From contig NZ_JAZHRV010000001.1 in NCBI RefSeq assembly GCF_036924595.1, positions 7,281,501-7,345,500 on the forward strand: a stretch of 64,000 nt of DNA, read 5' to 3'. This document shows positions 9,208-17,754 of the stretch, piece by piece. How positions within the stretch are numbered: position 1 is the stretch's first letter; every line of letters starts with the position of its first letter. A model generated the notes under the pieces. It was not told where the DNA came from. It worked only from the letters and a program-made list of their open reading frames with translations, and ran no database searches. The translations under genes were made by a program, and so were the position numbers. Origin of the DNA: Bradyrhizobium algeriense (GTDB taxonomy: Bacteria > Pseudomonadota > Alphaproteobacteria > Rhizobiales > Xanthobacteraceae).

Positions 9208-9652
9208 TATTTACCTGCTCGATTTACTTCATCGCCATCGGTCTTGGACCAAAGAAATCGCCGCGCAACGCTGTGGCGGGAATTTTGCTCATCTCGCTTT
9301 TGCCTGACCTGCGTTGACGGTCGCTGCGTCTTCGTTGCGTCGGCCGCTAATCAGCGTTCTTGCCGAGGGCCTCAACTTGCCGCCCTGACACAGTGAGGAC
9401 GAGTGGTTAATCCTGAGCAAACCGTTTTCGGACGTTCCTCTATGGCCGTATGACGAATCGCGGTATCAGCAAGCGTGCTGGCTCCGCGACACTTCCAGAA
9501 CCCGGAAAATCTCAACTGCGTTTCGCAGCGCCGAACCGCGTCGGACGTACGTCAACGAAGAACTCGGCGTAGAGACCGGCCCATTTCCTACAGATCGACA
9601 TGCAGGCCCCCGCAACCTTGCTGAGGGATTCACCGACTTGAGACTGGCCCGG
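9208..9652. other. Gene-free stretch downstream of tRNA-Thr
   Basis: About 445 bp with no supportable gene. Short open frames exist on both strands but show no codon bias or recognisable motif. Composition is less GC-rich than the surrounding core genes. I see no integrase remnant or terminator with a clear T-tract. It presumably contains the promoter of the acyltransferase gene. Confidence 0.4.
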
Positions 9653-10801
9653 ATGATTGAGCATGTGGACCGCAAGCCAGGGATCTCCAGGGGCCGCGAA
9701 CTGAATCGTCTGCATGAGTTGGATAGTCTGCGAGCGCTTGCAGCGATTGGCGTTGTCGTATGGCACTACACAAATCATTTCGGCGCTTCTCCGATTCCAT
9801 ATCTCATGGCGCCCTTCTATCGACACGGAGAGCTTCTCGTTGACTTCTTTTTCATGTTATCCGGCTTTGTGCTCGCTCGCGCGTATTGGAACGACCAGCG
9901 CAGCGCGACGTTCGCGAACAACGTTCGCGAGCGAATTGCCCGAATGTATCCGTTGCACTTCGCGACGCTATGCGCTGTGGCCGTCATGCAATGGATCCTG
10001 GTCAATCGTCTGAGCTCGCCGCCGTTTGTATATGTGTTCAACGACAACTATGATTTCGTATTGAACCTCCTGCTGCTGAATCGAACAGGGCTTGAGAGCG
10101 GGTTTTCATTCAACGGGCCGTCATGGTCGATCTCGACAGAATTCGTCGTCAACATTCTGTTCCTGGCGGCCATCGCTCTCCCGCGCAGGATTGCGCGCGC
10201 GGGATTGTTTGGGCTATTCGCCGTGTCACTTGCGGTGATCCTGCAAAACGGTGTGATCGGCGATGCGATGTTCGGCATCAGAAACGACATCTTTCGGACG
10301 ATCGTCGGCTTCGTCTGCGGAATAGCGCTATACAATGTAAATTCGCGCTGGCTGTCGCGGATCAGCCTGGAGCGCGGCGTCGCCGATGGACTTGCCATCG
10401 TGGCGGTTTCCGGATTTCTCTACTACTGCGCGAGGGGTGAGCTGGTCGGGCTGCGTGACCTGGCGATCGTGGTCATATGCTTTCCGGCCCTGATCATCGG
10501 TGTGATCCATGGCCGGCTGGTTAAGTGGTTTTTGACACTTCGCCCGCTGGTCTATCTCGGCACGATCTCCTACTCCATCTATCTCGTGCACTTTCCGCTT
10601 CAGCTGGCAGTGCATCTGGCATCTGTCGTGCTGCTCCTTCAGATGCCCTACCACAGCGTTTTTTTCCTGGTGGGCTTCGTCTTCGCAACGATTGGATTGG
10701 CATCGGTCACGTATCACCTGATCGAGGTGCCAGGAAAAAATCTGCTGCGAAAGCGCCGGACTGCAACTCCTGCAGAACCGCTGGCAAGCTCCAGGTATTG
10801 A
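9653..10801 (+). CDS. Acyltransferase family 3 membrane protein (OafA/YrhL type)
   Basis: 382 residues, about ten hydrophobic helices. The family hallmark near the N-terminus, LHELDSLRALAAIGVVVWHY, contains the catalytic-type histidine. FFFMLSGFVLARAYW, RIARMYPLHF and NGPSWSISTEF are further family blocks, and ISYSIYLVHFPL near the C-terminus is typical. Such proteins O-acetylate or O-acylate surface polysaccharides, or carbohydrate precursors, at the inner membrane; the substrate cannot be read from sequence. TTG at 9638 would add five residues; ATG 9653 is preferred, and neither has a strong ribosome-binding site. Codon use is visibly less GC-biased than in neighbours, and the gene lies between tRNA-Thr and a tRNA remnant, which suggests acquisition by transfer. 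Confidence 0.87.
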   Translation: MIEHVDRKPGISRGRELNRLHELDSLRALAAIGVVVWHYTNHFGASPIPYLMAPFYRHGELLVDFFFMLSGFVLARAYWNDQRSATFANNVRERIARMYPLHFATLCAVAVMQWILVNRLSSPPFVYVFNDNYDFVLNLLLLNRTGLESGFSFNGPSWSISTEFVVNILFLAAIALPRRIARAGLFGLFAVSLAVILQNGVIGDAMFGIRNDIFRTIVGFVCGIALYNVNSRWLSRISLERGVADGLAIVAVSGFLYYCARGELVGLRDLAIVVICFPALIIGVIHGRLVKWFLTLRPLVYLGTISYSIYLVHFPLQLAVHLASVVLLLQMPYHSVFFLVGFVFATIGLASVTYHLIEVPGKNLLRKRRTATPAEPLASSRY

Positions 10802-10875
10802 ATTGTCGGCATTTCGTAAAACTGCCGTAGTTTCAATAGATTACCAACCATCCAGTGTGTGATGACCATCTAGAG

Positions 10876-10900
10876 CGTAATGACGGGCTCCTGTTTGCGG
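10876..10900 (+). pseudogene. Degraded duplicate of the tRNA-Thr 3' half
   Basis: Two 12-nt blocks identical to the tRNA-Thr gene: CGTAATGACGGG (as 9165-9176) and TCCTGTTTGCGG (as 9191-9202). A single C replaces the 14 nt between them in the tRNA (9177-9190). Same order and orientation as the tRNA. Best read as a decayed direct-repeat attachment site or tRNA fragment on the far side of the acyltransferase gene. Confidence 0.7.
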
Positions 10901-11022
10901 ACGCTTTTGTTCTGCCGCTCGCGTGCCCGAACTCTGTGCCTGGCGCACCTATCCGCCCCTCCGAAATGTCTTGTTAACTGGCCCCTTCTAGCTTGCCTGC
11001 ACATTCACCCGCAGGATTTAGC

Positions 11023-12549
11023 ATGTCGCTCGATGTCGGCCTGAGCCTTCCCGGGACCAAGGCCGCCCGCCAGGGAAGCTGGACCGTGACTCCCCTGCAC
11101 GCCGTCGTCGCCGTGTTCATGGTGGCGATCATGCTGCGAGGGGTTCTGCCCTTCAACGTCGATGTCAGCTGGTGGCTGATTGTCTGCGAGCGCATGCTCG
11201 ACGGTCAGCGTCTGTATGTCGACATCCTTGAGACCAATCCGCCGATGGCGGGATCGGTCTATATGTTCGGGGTCGTCCTCGCACGCGCGATCCACGCGCG
11301 GCCGGAAGTGGTGACCAACGGGCTGATCTTTCTATTGATCGCGGGATCGCTGGCGCTGACGTGGCGGGCCTTGCGGTTCTCCTCGTTGCGCGAACGTGCC
11401 GGTGGCGCGGCTGCCGCATGGGCGACCGCGGTGCTGGCCATCCTGCCGATGTATGATTTCGGCCAGCGCGAACACCTGGCGCTGGTGGTGCTGCTACCGG
11501 CGCTTGCCGTCCACGTCCTGCGCGCCAATCGCGAGCGGGTTGCGCCGTCGGCGATCCTGATCGCCGGCCTGTGCGCCGCGACAACAATGAACTTCAAGCC
11601 GTATTTCGTCTTCGGGGTCGGCTTTTGCATTGTGACAGCAGCAGTGCAAGCGCGAGACTGGCGGGTTCTGTTCGCGCCGGAGAACTGGATCGCCGCAGCG
11701 CTGGTCGTGATCCACGCCATCTGCATCGTCGTGTTTTATCCGGAGTATTTCACGCTCATCTATCCCCTGGTGCGCGACGTCTATCTGCTCCTGAAAGTGC
11801 CGTTCCTTGCCATCTTGCTGATGTCTGCGACGGCGTTGTGGCTGGCGGCGATCATAGTCGTGCTGGCGTTGCAAAGCCGACGGCGAAAGCCCGACGCGAC
11901 GTCGCTGGTGATGCTGGCCGGATCGCTCGGCTTCGCGGTCTCGTTTTTCGTTCAGGGCAAGGGCTGGGGTTATCACGCCTATCCCATGGTTGCGCTTGGA
12001 TTGCTGGCGGCAGGCTGGGCAATCTCGACCGGCGACGATGAGCGCGCGGGCTCGCACCGGCTTCGCGCCAGCGCGATGTTCGTCGTCGCGCTGATCTTTG
12101 CCAATGCATGCCTGTGGTTCAATGCAAGCGTCGACATGCGGCAAGTCCAGGATCAGGTCGCACGACTTGGGCCGCGGCCAAAAATCCTGATGCTGAGCGC
12201 GGCGGCCGTCATTGGTCACCCGATGGTGCGCGAGCTTGAGGGCACATGGGTCTCGCGCCAGGAGGCGTTCTGGGTGCGGGAGATCGTTCGCCGGGCCCGG
12301 ATGCACGGGACGATCGATTCGGCGATGGCGGCCCGCCTCGAAGGCTACATCGCGCGTGAACGCGCCGGCATCGTCGAGGATTTCAAGAAGCAGCCGCCGG
12401 ATGTTGTTGTGATCGACAATGAGAACAGCGACTGGGGCAATTGGGTGGCTGCCGATCCCGAACTTTCCGCGCTGCTCAAACCCTATATTCCCGTCAACAA
12501 TATCAACGGTATCGAGATTTTGCGGCGAGCCGATCAGGCGCGGTCCTGA
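11023..12549 (+). CDS. Polytopic membrane protein, possibly a GT-C-type glycosyltransferase
   Basis: 508 residues with about ten hydrophobic segments between residues 25 and 380, then a soluble C-terminal ~130 residues. An early extracytoplasmic loop, NVDVSWWLIVCERMLDGQRLYVDILETNPP (positions 11154-11243 in the DNA), carries acidic residues like the first loop of GT-C (PMT/ArnT-like) enzymes, and the C-terminal part ends DVVVIDNENSDWGNW, resembling annotated membrane glycosyltransferase-like proteins. No catalytic motif is certain, so this is a fold-level suggestion. The frame is open from a TTG at 10993, but ATG 11023 (MSLDVGLSLP) is a better start. It stands alone on the plus strand. Confidence 0.72.
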   Translation: MSLDVGLSLPGTKAARQGSWTVTPLHAVVAVFMVAIMLRGVLPFNVDVSWWLIVCERMLDGQRLYVDILETNPPMAGSVYMFGVVLARAIHARPEVVTNGLIFLLIAGSLALTWRALRFSSLRERAGGAAAAWATAVLAILPMYDFGQREHLALVVLLPALAVHVLRANRERVAPSAILIAGLCAATTMNFKPYFVFGVGFCIVTAAVQARDWRVLFAPENWIAAALVVIHAICIVVFYPEYFTLIYPLVRDVYLLLKVPFLAILLMSATALWLAAIIVVLALQSRRRKPDATSLVMLAGSLGFAVSFFVQGKGWGYHAYPMVALGLLAAGWAISTGDDERAGSHRLRASAMFVVALIFANACLWFNASVDMRQVQDQVARLGPRPKILMLSAAAVIGHPMVRELEGTWVSRQEAFWVREIVRRARMHGTIDSAMAARLEGYIARERAGIVEDFKKQPPDVVVIDNENSDWGNWVAADPELSALLKPYIPVNNINGIEILRRADQARS

Positions 12550-12655
12550 TATCCGCCGACCTTCCGCTGCTTCGGCAGCGGTGCGTGACCTGTCTCACAT
12601 CAAGAACCGGCAGCCCGCCGTAGTCTCCGCCTCGACCTCAAGGGGAGATACAAAC

Positions 12656-13099
12656 ATGCGTAAATTCATTCTCATTGCAGGATTTGTTTTGGTCTCCGCG
12701 GCCGCGCAGGCTGGTGATCGAAGTTTGTCGCTTGGAGGCGTCGAGACGAAGGCGGCTCCGGCGCCGGCCAAAGCTACGGATGCATCGAAAAGCGCCGAAG
12801 CCCCGCAGGCTGCGGAAGCACCGAAATATGTCGAGCGGCCCGCGGTCGTCGAGCCCAAGCCCGAAAGCAAGGCCGAGACGACCAACGCCGAGACGGCCAG
12901 GACCGAGACGGCCAGGCCCAGCGCGGCCAGAGCGGCCAGGGCGTATCGGCCCGCTGCCGGACGCATGAGCGCAGGGCCCGGAAGGCCCGTGGCCCGGAGA
13001 ACGGCGTACATGTCGGCGAGAGCGGGATCGCACCGCATGCGCTACGGGATCCGGGCTCGCATCATCGGCGCACTGCACCGGCACGGCATCTATTGGTAA
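12656..13099 (+). CDS. Small secreted Ala/Pro-rich basic protein
   Basis: 147 residues. A clear Sec signal peptide (MRKFILIAGFVLVSAAAQA, cleavage after QA), then a low-complexity region rich in Ala, Glu, Lys and Pro (about 25-95), with imperfect repeats of the type ETAR/TET. The basic C-terminal tail is full of Arg and Tyr (RMRYGIRARIIGALHRHGIYW in outline). The ATG at 12656 follows AAGGGGAGATAC, a strong ribosome-binding site. No recognised family; the function is unknown. A convincing terminator follows at once. Confidence 0.8.
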   Translation: MRKFILIAGFVLVSAAAQAGDRSLSLGGVETKAAPAPAKATDASKSAEAPQAAEAPKYVERPAVVEPKPESKAETTNAETARTETARPSAARAARAYRPAAGRMSAGPGRPVARRTAYMSARAGSHRMRYGIRARIIGALHRHGIYW

Positions 13100-13111
13100 C
13101 ATTGCCAAAGC

Positions 13112-13152
13112 AAAACGCGCCTCTCGGGTTCAAATCCGAAGGGCGCGTTTTT
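13112..13152 (+). terminator. Rho-independent terminator
   Basis: The stem AAACGCGCC...GGGCGCGTTT, with an inner CTCGG/CCGA extension, is followed by TTTTT. It ends the transcript of the small secreted protein; the A-run on the left arm could let it also act on the converging deacetylase transcript. Confidence 0.85.
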
Positions 13153-13195
13153 CATTGCATAAGGCTGGAGCCGTCGACCGGCTTCCCGCCAATCC

Positions 13196-14230
13196 TTACT
13201 GCGAAACCGTCTGCACCACGCTGCTGATCGGGCGGCTGGCAACCGCCGGCACCTTCTGGTCCTTCACCAGCATCGCATCATATTCCGGCAGGGTTTCGAG
13301 CTGCTCCTTGGCCTTCATCTGCACGACCTTGTAGCCGCCGGCCTTGAGGCGACGCAGCAGCGTCGGCAAGGCCTGCGCCGTGCTCTTCTGCAGATCGTGC
13401 ATCAGAATTACGCCCTTGCCCTGCTTGTCGAGCTTGGTCATGACGTTCTGGATGACCTGGTCGGCACCCGACGATTTGAAGTCGTTAGAATCGACGTCAA
13501 CTGAAAACATCGAGATGTTGCGCGAGGCGAGATAGCCGAGGGCTCCTTGCGTGTGCGCGAGGCCCGGGAAGCGGAAGAACGGCGCGGGCGCAGTCCCCAG
13601 CGCCATCTTCACGGCGCTAAAGCCCTTCTCGATTTCTTCCCTGACCTGCGCTTCGGTCAGCTTCTTGCTGTCGAGATGGGCGTGCGACCAGGTGTGCGAG
13701 CCGATCGTGTGGCCGGCCACCGCGACCTGCTTGAGAATCTCCGGATGATAGGTGGTGTGCTTGCCGACCGGGAAGAACAGAGCTTTCGTGCATTCATCGG
13801 CAAGAGCCTTGAGCACCGCCGGCGTGGTCGGCCACGGACCGTCGTCGAACGTCAGCACGACCTCTTTGTCGGTAAGGAAGTCGAACTGCTTGTATTGCAG
13901 GAAGCCGAAACCGGGACCGCCCGTGGTGTCGATCACGACGGTGCGGCTGACGCCGAGCGCATCGGGATTGGCGCAGGCCGATCGCACCGGCTGGGCTGCG
14001 GGAACTGGCGCGGGGGCGGGGGCCGGCTTCGAGAGAGAAGCGGTGATCTCGACATCGTCCTTCAGCGCGGGCCTGGCCGCGGCGGGCGCCGGCAGCGGCT
14101 CTGCCTTGCGGGCGGCGACGGTTTGAGGTGCGGCCGCGTCGGCGCGCGGTGCGGAGGTCCAGAACCAGACGCCGGTGATCAAAACCGCCGTCACTACACT
14201 GGCCAGCATCAGGCCCAACGCATTACGCAT
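13196..14230 (-). CDS. Polysaccharide deacetylase (NodB homology domain), membrane-anchored
   Basis: 344 residues. An N-terminal signal anchor (ALGLMLASVVTAVLITGVWFW) precedes an Ala/Pro-rich linker to about residue 90. The NodB domain then contains VVLTFDDGPWPTTPAV (the metal-binding Asp pair), GSHTWSHAHL (HxxxH metal ligands), FFRFPG (the arginine loop) and SVDVDSNDF. The final VILMHD block carries the C-terminal catalytic His. It is predicted to deacetylate an N-acetylated glycan in the periplasm or envelope; the substrate is unknown. The upstream ATG at 14266 is less likely than 14230, which has GGAAAGAG at the right distance. Not a nodulation NodB by context, as no other nod genes are nearby. 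Confidence 0.9.
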   Translation of the reverse strand: MRNALGLMLASVVTAVLITGVWFWTSAPRADAAAPQTVAARKAEPLPAPAAARPALKDDVEITASLSKPAPAPAPVPAAQPVRSACANPDALGVSRTVVIDTTGGPGFGFLQYKQFDFLTDKEVVLTFDDGPWPTTPAVLKALADECTKALFFPVGKHTTYHPEILKQVAVAGHTIGSHTWSHAHLDSKKLTEAQVREEIEKGFSAVKMALGTAPAPFFRFPGLAHTQGALGYLASRNISMFSVDVDSNDFKSSGADQVIQNVMTKLDKQGKGVILMHDLQKSTAQALPTLLRRLKAGGYKVVQMKAKEQLETLPEYDAMLVKDQKVPAVASRPISSVVQTVSQ

Positions 14231-14437
14231 CGCTACTCTTTCCAGATACTCGGGGTACACACGCAACGGGGCATTAATGCCAACAATGTCTTAACGTCTC
14301 CCGAACACGCGTCGGTTAGACGAAGAAAATGAGGGCTTTATGCCTGAGTGACGTCAGTCACAGTCGCGTCCACGGGCTAGGCGCATGCTCCTGCCATCAA
14401 CAACGGGCTCGCTTCGCCGGGCCAACAGGAGCCGAAA

Positions 14438-14719
14438 ATGACCGCAGTGTTCTTCAATACCGTTCGCAAGGTTAGTTTAGTGCTGGCCTTGACCACCTCC
14501 TTCGCCGCCGTTTCCTCGACCGCGAGTTTCGCTTTCAGTTCGGAAGCGCAGCAGCAGTGCACGGGCGACGCGTTCCGCCTCTGCAGTTCGGAAATCCCGA
14601 ATATTCCGAAGATCACGGCCTGCATGGTCAAGCATCGCGCCGACCTGAGCGCTGGCTGCCGCGGCGTCATGGATCGCGAGTTCGCTGCCCAGAAATCCGG
14701 CAAGCTCGCCGCGCAATAA
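14438..14719 (+). CDS. Small secreted cysteine-rich-repeat protein, copy 1
   Basis: 93 residues. A signal peptide to about residue 32 is followed by a mature ~60-residue domain with four cysteines spaced C-x7-C-x12-C-x11-C (QQCTGDAFRLCSSE, ACMVKHRADLSAGC). The spacing matches the short cysteine-rich repeat of the GLG1 type that is common in small periplasmic proteins of Rhizobiales; two intramolecular disulfides are expected. AGGAGC precedes ATG 14438. Function unknown. A second gene with the same pattern follows at 14987. Confidence 0.82.
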   Translation: MTAVFFNTVRKVSLVLALTTSFAAVSSTASFAFSSEAQQQCTGDAFRLCSSEIPNIPKITACMVKHRADLSAGCRGVMDREFAAQKSGKLAAQ

Positions 14720-14870
14720 CGGCGCGGTCTTCGCGGTCTCTGACGGCTCGGAAACGCTTGCGTCGATGCGACGCAGGCGTTTTTTCCGTTTCAGGGGGCA
14801 CAAAACGAACGGTTGCGCGATTTCACCGTTCACAAATGCGTTGCCGGCCGAATTTCGATGCCCGGATTCC

Positions 14871-14950
14871 CGTTCTGACACGTTTTCTCGACGCGAACCG
14901 GTGTCCCGCCGGATGGAGTCCGGCTGGCTTTCGCCGGAAAACGATATAGA
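14871..14950. repeat. Dispersed repeat, family B
   Basis: Contains TGACACGTTTTCTCGACGCG, AACCGGTG and GCTTTCGCCGGAAAACG. Variant copy lying between the two small cysteine-rich genes and immediately upstream of the second. Confidence 0.75.
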
Positions 14951-14986
14951 ACGCGCGGATTGCGTTCTCGTGTAAAGGCATAGCAA

Positions 14987-15208
14987 ATGACCAAGATCCT
15001 TTTCGTCATTCCCCTGATCCTGATGGCCTCCAGCGCGTCGGCGCAGACACAAAAAAAAGAGGGGCATGACGAGTGCGCGCGCGACGTCTCGCGGTATTGC
15101 CGGGCGCAGATGCAGGCTGGCGATCAGATCATTCTGGCCTGCCTGAAGCAGAACCGATCACGGATCAGCAAGGCCTGCCAGCAGAAGCTGACGAGCGCCG
15201 GGCAGTAA
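14987..15208 (+). CDS. Small secreted cysteine-rich-repeat protein, copy 2
   Basis: 73 residues. Signal peptide MTKILFVIPLILMASSASA, then a mature domain with C-x7-C-x13-C-x11-C (DECARDVSRYCRAQ, ACLKQNRSRISKAC). This is the same fold pattern as the gene at 14438, though overall identity is low. The phrase ACLKQNRSRISKAC is the most typical part of this cysteine-rich repeat family. AAAGG lies before ATG 14987. Probably periplasmic, disulfide-bonded, function unknown. Confidence 0.85.
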   Translation: MTKILFVIPLILMASSASAQTQKKEGHDECARDVSRYCRAQMQAGDQIILACLKQNRSRISKACQQKLTSAGQ

Positions 15209-15245
15209 AAATCCCGTCCAGGTCTGCATTTTTGATTTGATCGAA

Positions 15246-15299
15246 CCCGCCTCCACCCCGGATTAATTCCGGGGCAGGCTTTCGCCGGAAAACGCTCTA
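15246..15299. repeat. Dispersed repeat, family B, 3' half
   Basis: An inverted CCCCGGATT/AATTCCGGGG is followed by GCTTTCGCCGGAAAACGCTC. Its last bases form the dctM stop codon (CTA at 15297-15299 on the plus strand reads TAG on the minus strand). Confidence 0.7.
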
Positions 15300-17048
15300 T
15301 CCGCCGCCGTAGAGATAGTTCGGCAGCCACAGCGTCATGCCGGGCCAGAGATACATGATCACCATGCACAGGATCACGATCAGCATGTAGGGCATCATGC
15401 CCGCAAAAATCTGGTTGAGCGTGACGTGCTTCGGCGCGACGCCCTTGAGATAGAACGCCGACATCGCGACCGGCGGCGACAGGAACGCGGCCTGCAGGTT
15501 CACGAACACCAGCACGCCCCACAGGACCGGGTCGATGCCGAAATGCTTCAGCATCGGCAGGAAGATCGGCACGAAGATGATGATGATCTCGGTCCACTCC
15601 AGCGGCCAGCCGAGAATGAAGATGATCGCCTGTGACAGGATCATGAACTGCACCGGCGACATGTTGAGCGAGAGCACCCAGCTCTCCAGCAGCGCCTGGC
15701 CACCGAGGATGGCGAACACCGCCGAGAACAGCGCGGAACCGACGAACAGCCAGCACACCATCGCGGTCGTCTTTGCGGTCAGGAACACTGCTTCCTTGGT
15801 GCGCTTCCAGTCGAGCGTGCGGGCGTGGAAGGCGAGGATGAAGGCGCCGGCGGCGCCGACGCCGGCGGATTCGGTCGCGGTCGTGATGCCGAACAGGATC
15901 ACGCCCAGCACCACGACGGTGAGGATGCCGAGCGGCATCACCGACGACGTCAGCAGCTTCAGCACTACGAAGCGCTCGCCGCCCATGCGCAAGTAAGAGC
16001 GCGCCGTCCACGCCGTCAGCACGGCTGCCGATATCGCGAACCAGATATAGAACTGGGTGTCCGGTCCCTTTTCGGACGGGGACAATTCCTTCGTTACCGG
16101 CGCGCTGCCGAGCTGTTGCAGGCCTTCGACGGCTTCCGCCGCGGCGCCGACCTGCTGGTGGATCACGACATACCACCAAACCGTGCCGAGCGTGATTGCA
16201 GTCAGCAGGAACGGCACCAGCGAAATGAGGAAGTTCTGCACGATCGCGCCATAGCCCATCGGCTTGCCGTCGATCTCGAGCGTCTTCGCCTTTTTGGGCG
16301 CGAACAACGCCTTGAACAAGCCGACGAACAAGTTCGGCGAATACAGTGTCGCGAACCTCTTGATCCATTCAGGCACGGGGACGCGGGTCTGCTCCTCCGG
16401 CAGCGGCGGCGCGATCTTCGGGTTGATCATCGCCCAGCCTATGACATAGACGAGGTAGAGGAACGCCAGGAAGAAGCCGGGAAACATCGCCGCTGCATAG
16501 AGCTTGACCACGGATTGGCCGGCGACCGCGGCATAGACGATGATCATCACCGAGGGCGGGATCAGAATGCCGAGCGTGCCGCCCGCGGTGATGACGCCGG
16601 AGGCGAGTTTCACGTCATAGCCGGCGCGCAGCATCGGGTTGAAGGCGATCACGCCCATCAGCACCACCACCGCGCCGACGAGCCCAGAGGCGATGCCCCA
16701 GAACGTGCAGACGATCAGGGTCGCGACCGCGAGCGAGGCGGGCAGGCGGCGGAAAGCAAGCTGGATCGAATAGAACATCTTGTCGACCAGCGCGCCGCGC
16801 TCCATCACATAGCCCATCAGCACGAACAGCGGGATGGAGATCAGGACGTCATTGGTCATCGCGCCGTAGGTGCGCTGAACCATCAGCTCGAAAACCCTGT
16901 TGTGCGTCCAGTTCTGCGACGGGTCGTAGAAGGCGATGAAGCCGAAGAACATGCCGAGGCCCATCAGCGTGAAGGCCGTGGCAAAGCCCATCATGATGAC
17001 GACGACGATGAGCGTCAGCATCAACAGGCCGAGTGCGGGATCGCTCAT
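15297..17048 (-). CDS. dctM: TRAP transporter large permease (DctM)
   Basis: 583 residues, with more than twelve hydrophobic helices. DctM is the Na+-coupled channel subunit of a TRAP uptake system in the inner membrane. Typical blocks: IPLFVLMGYVMERGALVDKMF, GVIAFNPMLRAGYDVKLASGVITAGGTLGILIPPSVMI (positions about 130-170), and the C-terminal PPVAMSAFYLKGVAP. It is longer than the ~430-residue classical DctM because of a ~100-residue central insertion with extra helices and a charged loop (residues about 230-340), as in the subgroup paired with FcbT1/TakP-type receptors. It overlaps dctQ by 4 bp. Confidence 0.94.
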   Translation of the reverse strand: MSDPALGLLMLTLIVVVIMMGFATAFTLMGLGMFFGFIAFYDPSQNWTHNRVFELMVQRTYGAMTNDVLISIPLFVLMGYVMERGALVDKMFYSIQLAFRRLPASLAVATLIVCTFWGIASGLVGAVVVLMGVIAFNPMLRAGYDVKLASGVITAGGTLGILIPPSVMIIVYAAVAGQSVVKLYAAAMFPGFFLAFLYLVYVIGWAMINPKIAPPLPEEQTRVPVPEWIKRFATLYSPNLFVGLFKALFAPKKAKTLEIDGKPMGYGAIVQNFLISLVPFLLTAITLGTVWWYVVIHQQVGAAAEAVEGLQQLGSAPVTKELSPSEKGPDTQFYIWFAISAAVLTAWTARSYLRMGGERFVVLKLLTSSVMPLGILTVVVLGVILFGITTATESAGVGAAGAFILAFHARTLDWKRTKEAVFLTAKTTAMVCWLFVGSALFSAVFAILGGQALLESWVLSLNMSPVQFMILSQAIIFILGWPLEWTEIIIIFVPIFLPMLKHFGIDPVLWGVLVFVNLQAAFLSPPVAMSAFYLKGVAPKHVTLNQIFAGMMPYMLIVILCMVIMYLWPGMTLWLPNYLYGGG

Positions 17049-17713
17049 GTGTTCAGGTCCCCGCCCATGCCGCGCTGCCGCGCCATTTCATCGATGCGCT
17101 GCGCCCCCTCGATGGCGAGCTTGCGCGATTCCTCGTCCACGAATTCGCTGTGCGCGAGTTGCTCCTCGATGACGTCGGTCTCGGCGACGTCGGCAAGCCG
17201 GCTCGGCCATTCGCCGGTCTTCAGGCACACGATGCAGCGGATGATCTCGCCGATCCCCTGCAGCATGATCAGCGCGCCCGCGATCGGGATGACGGTCTTG
17301 AAGTGATAGACCGGCGGGCCTTCCGCCGTGACGTTCGAATGCTCGTTGATGTGCCAGGAATCCGCGGCGTAGAAATAGCCGGCATAGATCAGCGCGGCAA
17401 TGCCCGGAATGAAAAAGACGAAGTAAAGGACGAGGTCGAGCGCGGCCTGCGTGCGCGGCCGCATCGAGGAATACAGGAAGTCGCCGCGAACGTGGGCGTT
17501 CTGCGCCAGCGTATAGGCGCCGGCCAGCATGAACAGCGACCCGTACAGCATGTTCTCGGCGTCGAAGATCCATGCCGTCGGCATGTTCACGGCATAGCGC
17601 TTGAACACCTCGATACAGACGACGCTCATCAGGAGGATCATCAGCCAGGCGGTCGCCTTACCGACCCAGGTCGAGATGCCGTCGATCGTGTGCAGTAAAC
17701 TCTGTACGGTCAT
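17045..17713 (-). CDS. dctQ: TRAP transporter small permease (DctQ)
   Basis: 222 residues. Four hydrophobic helices follow the N-terminal GISTWVGKATAWLMILLMSVVC, with AWIFDAENMLYGSLFMLAGAYTLAQNAHVRGD, the diagnostic DctQ block, near residues 63-94. DctQ pairs with DctM as the membrane part of the transporter. The C-terminal ~60 residues are polar and charged. An ATG at 17752 would add 13 residues; I prefer ATG 17713. A strong hairpin separates it from dctP, and its end overlaps the dctM start. Confidence 0.92.
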   Translation of the reverse strand: MTVQSLLHTIDGISTWVGKATAWLMILLMSVVCIEVFKRYAVNMPTAWIFDAENMLYGSLFMLAGAYTLAQNAHVRGDFLYSSMRPRTQAALDLVLYFVFFIPGIAALIYAGYFYAADSWHINEHSNVTAEGPPVYHFKTVIPIAGALIMLQGIGEIIRCIVCLKTGEWPSRLADVAETDVIEEQLAHSEFVDEESRKLAIEGAQRIDEMARQRGMGGDLNT

Positions 17714-17754
17714 ATGATACAATTCGCCGCGAGAAATGATCCAACATAGCACAA

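Noticed and set aside
13196..14230. Nodulation gene nodB
   Set aside because: It has the NodB homology domain but a membrane anchor and Pro/Ala linker, with no other nod genes or nod box; generic polysaccharide deacetylase is the safer call.
15825..17306. 493-residue plus-strand open frame opposite dctM and dctQ
   Set aside because: High-GC antisense frame, His/Arg/Asp-rich without any domain; the minus-strand TRAP permease genes explain the region fully.
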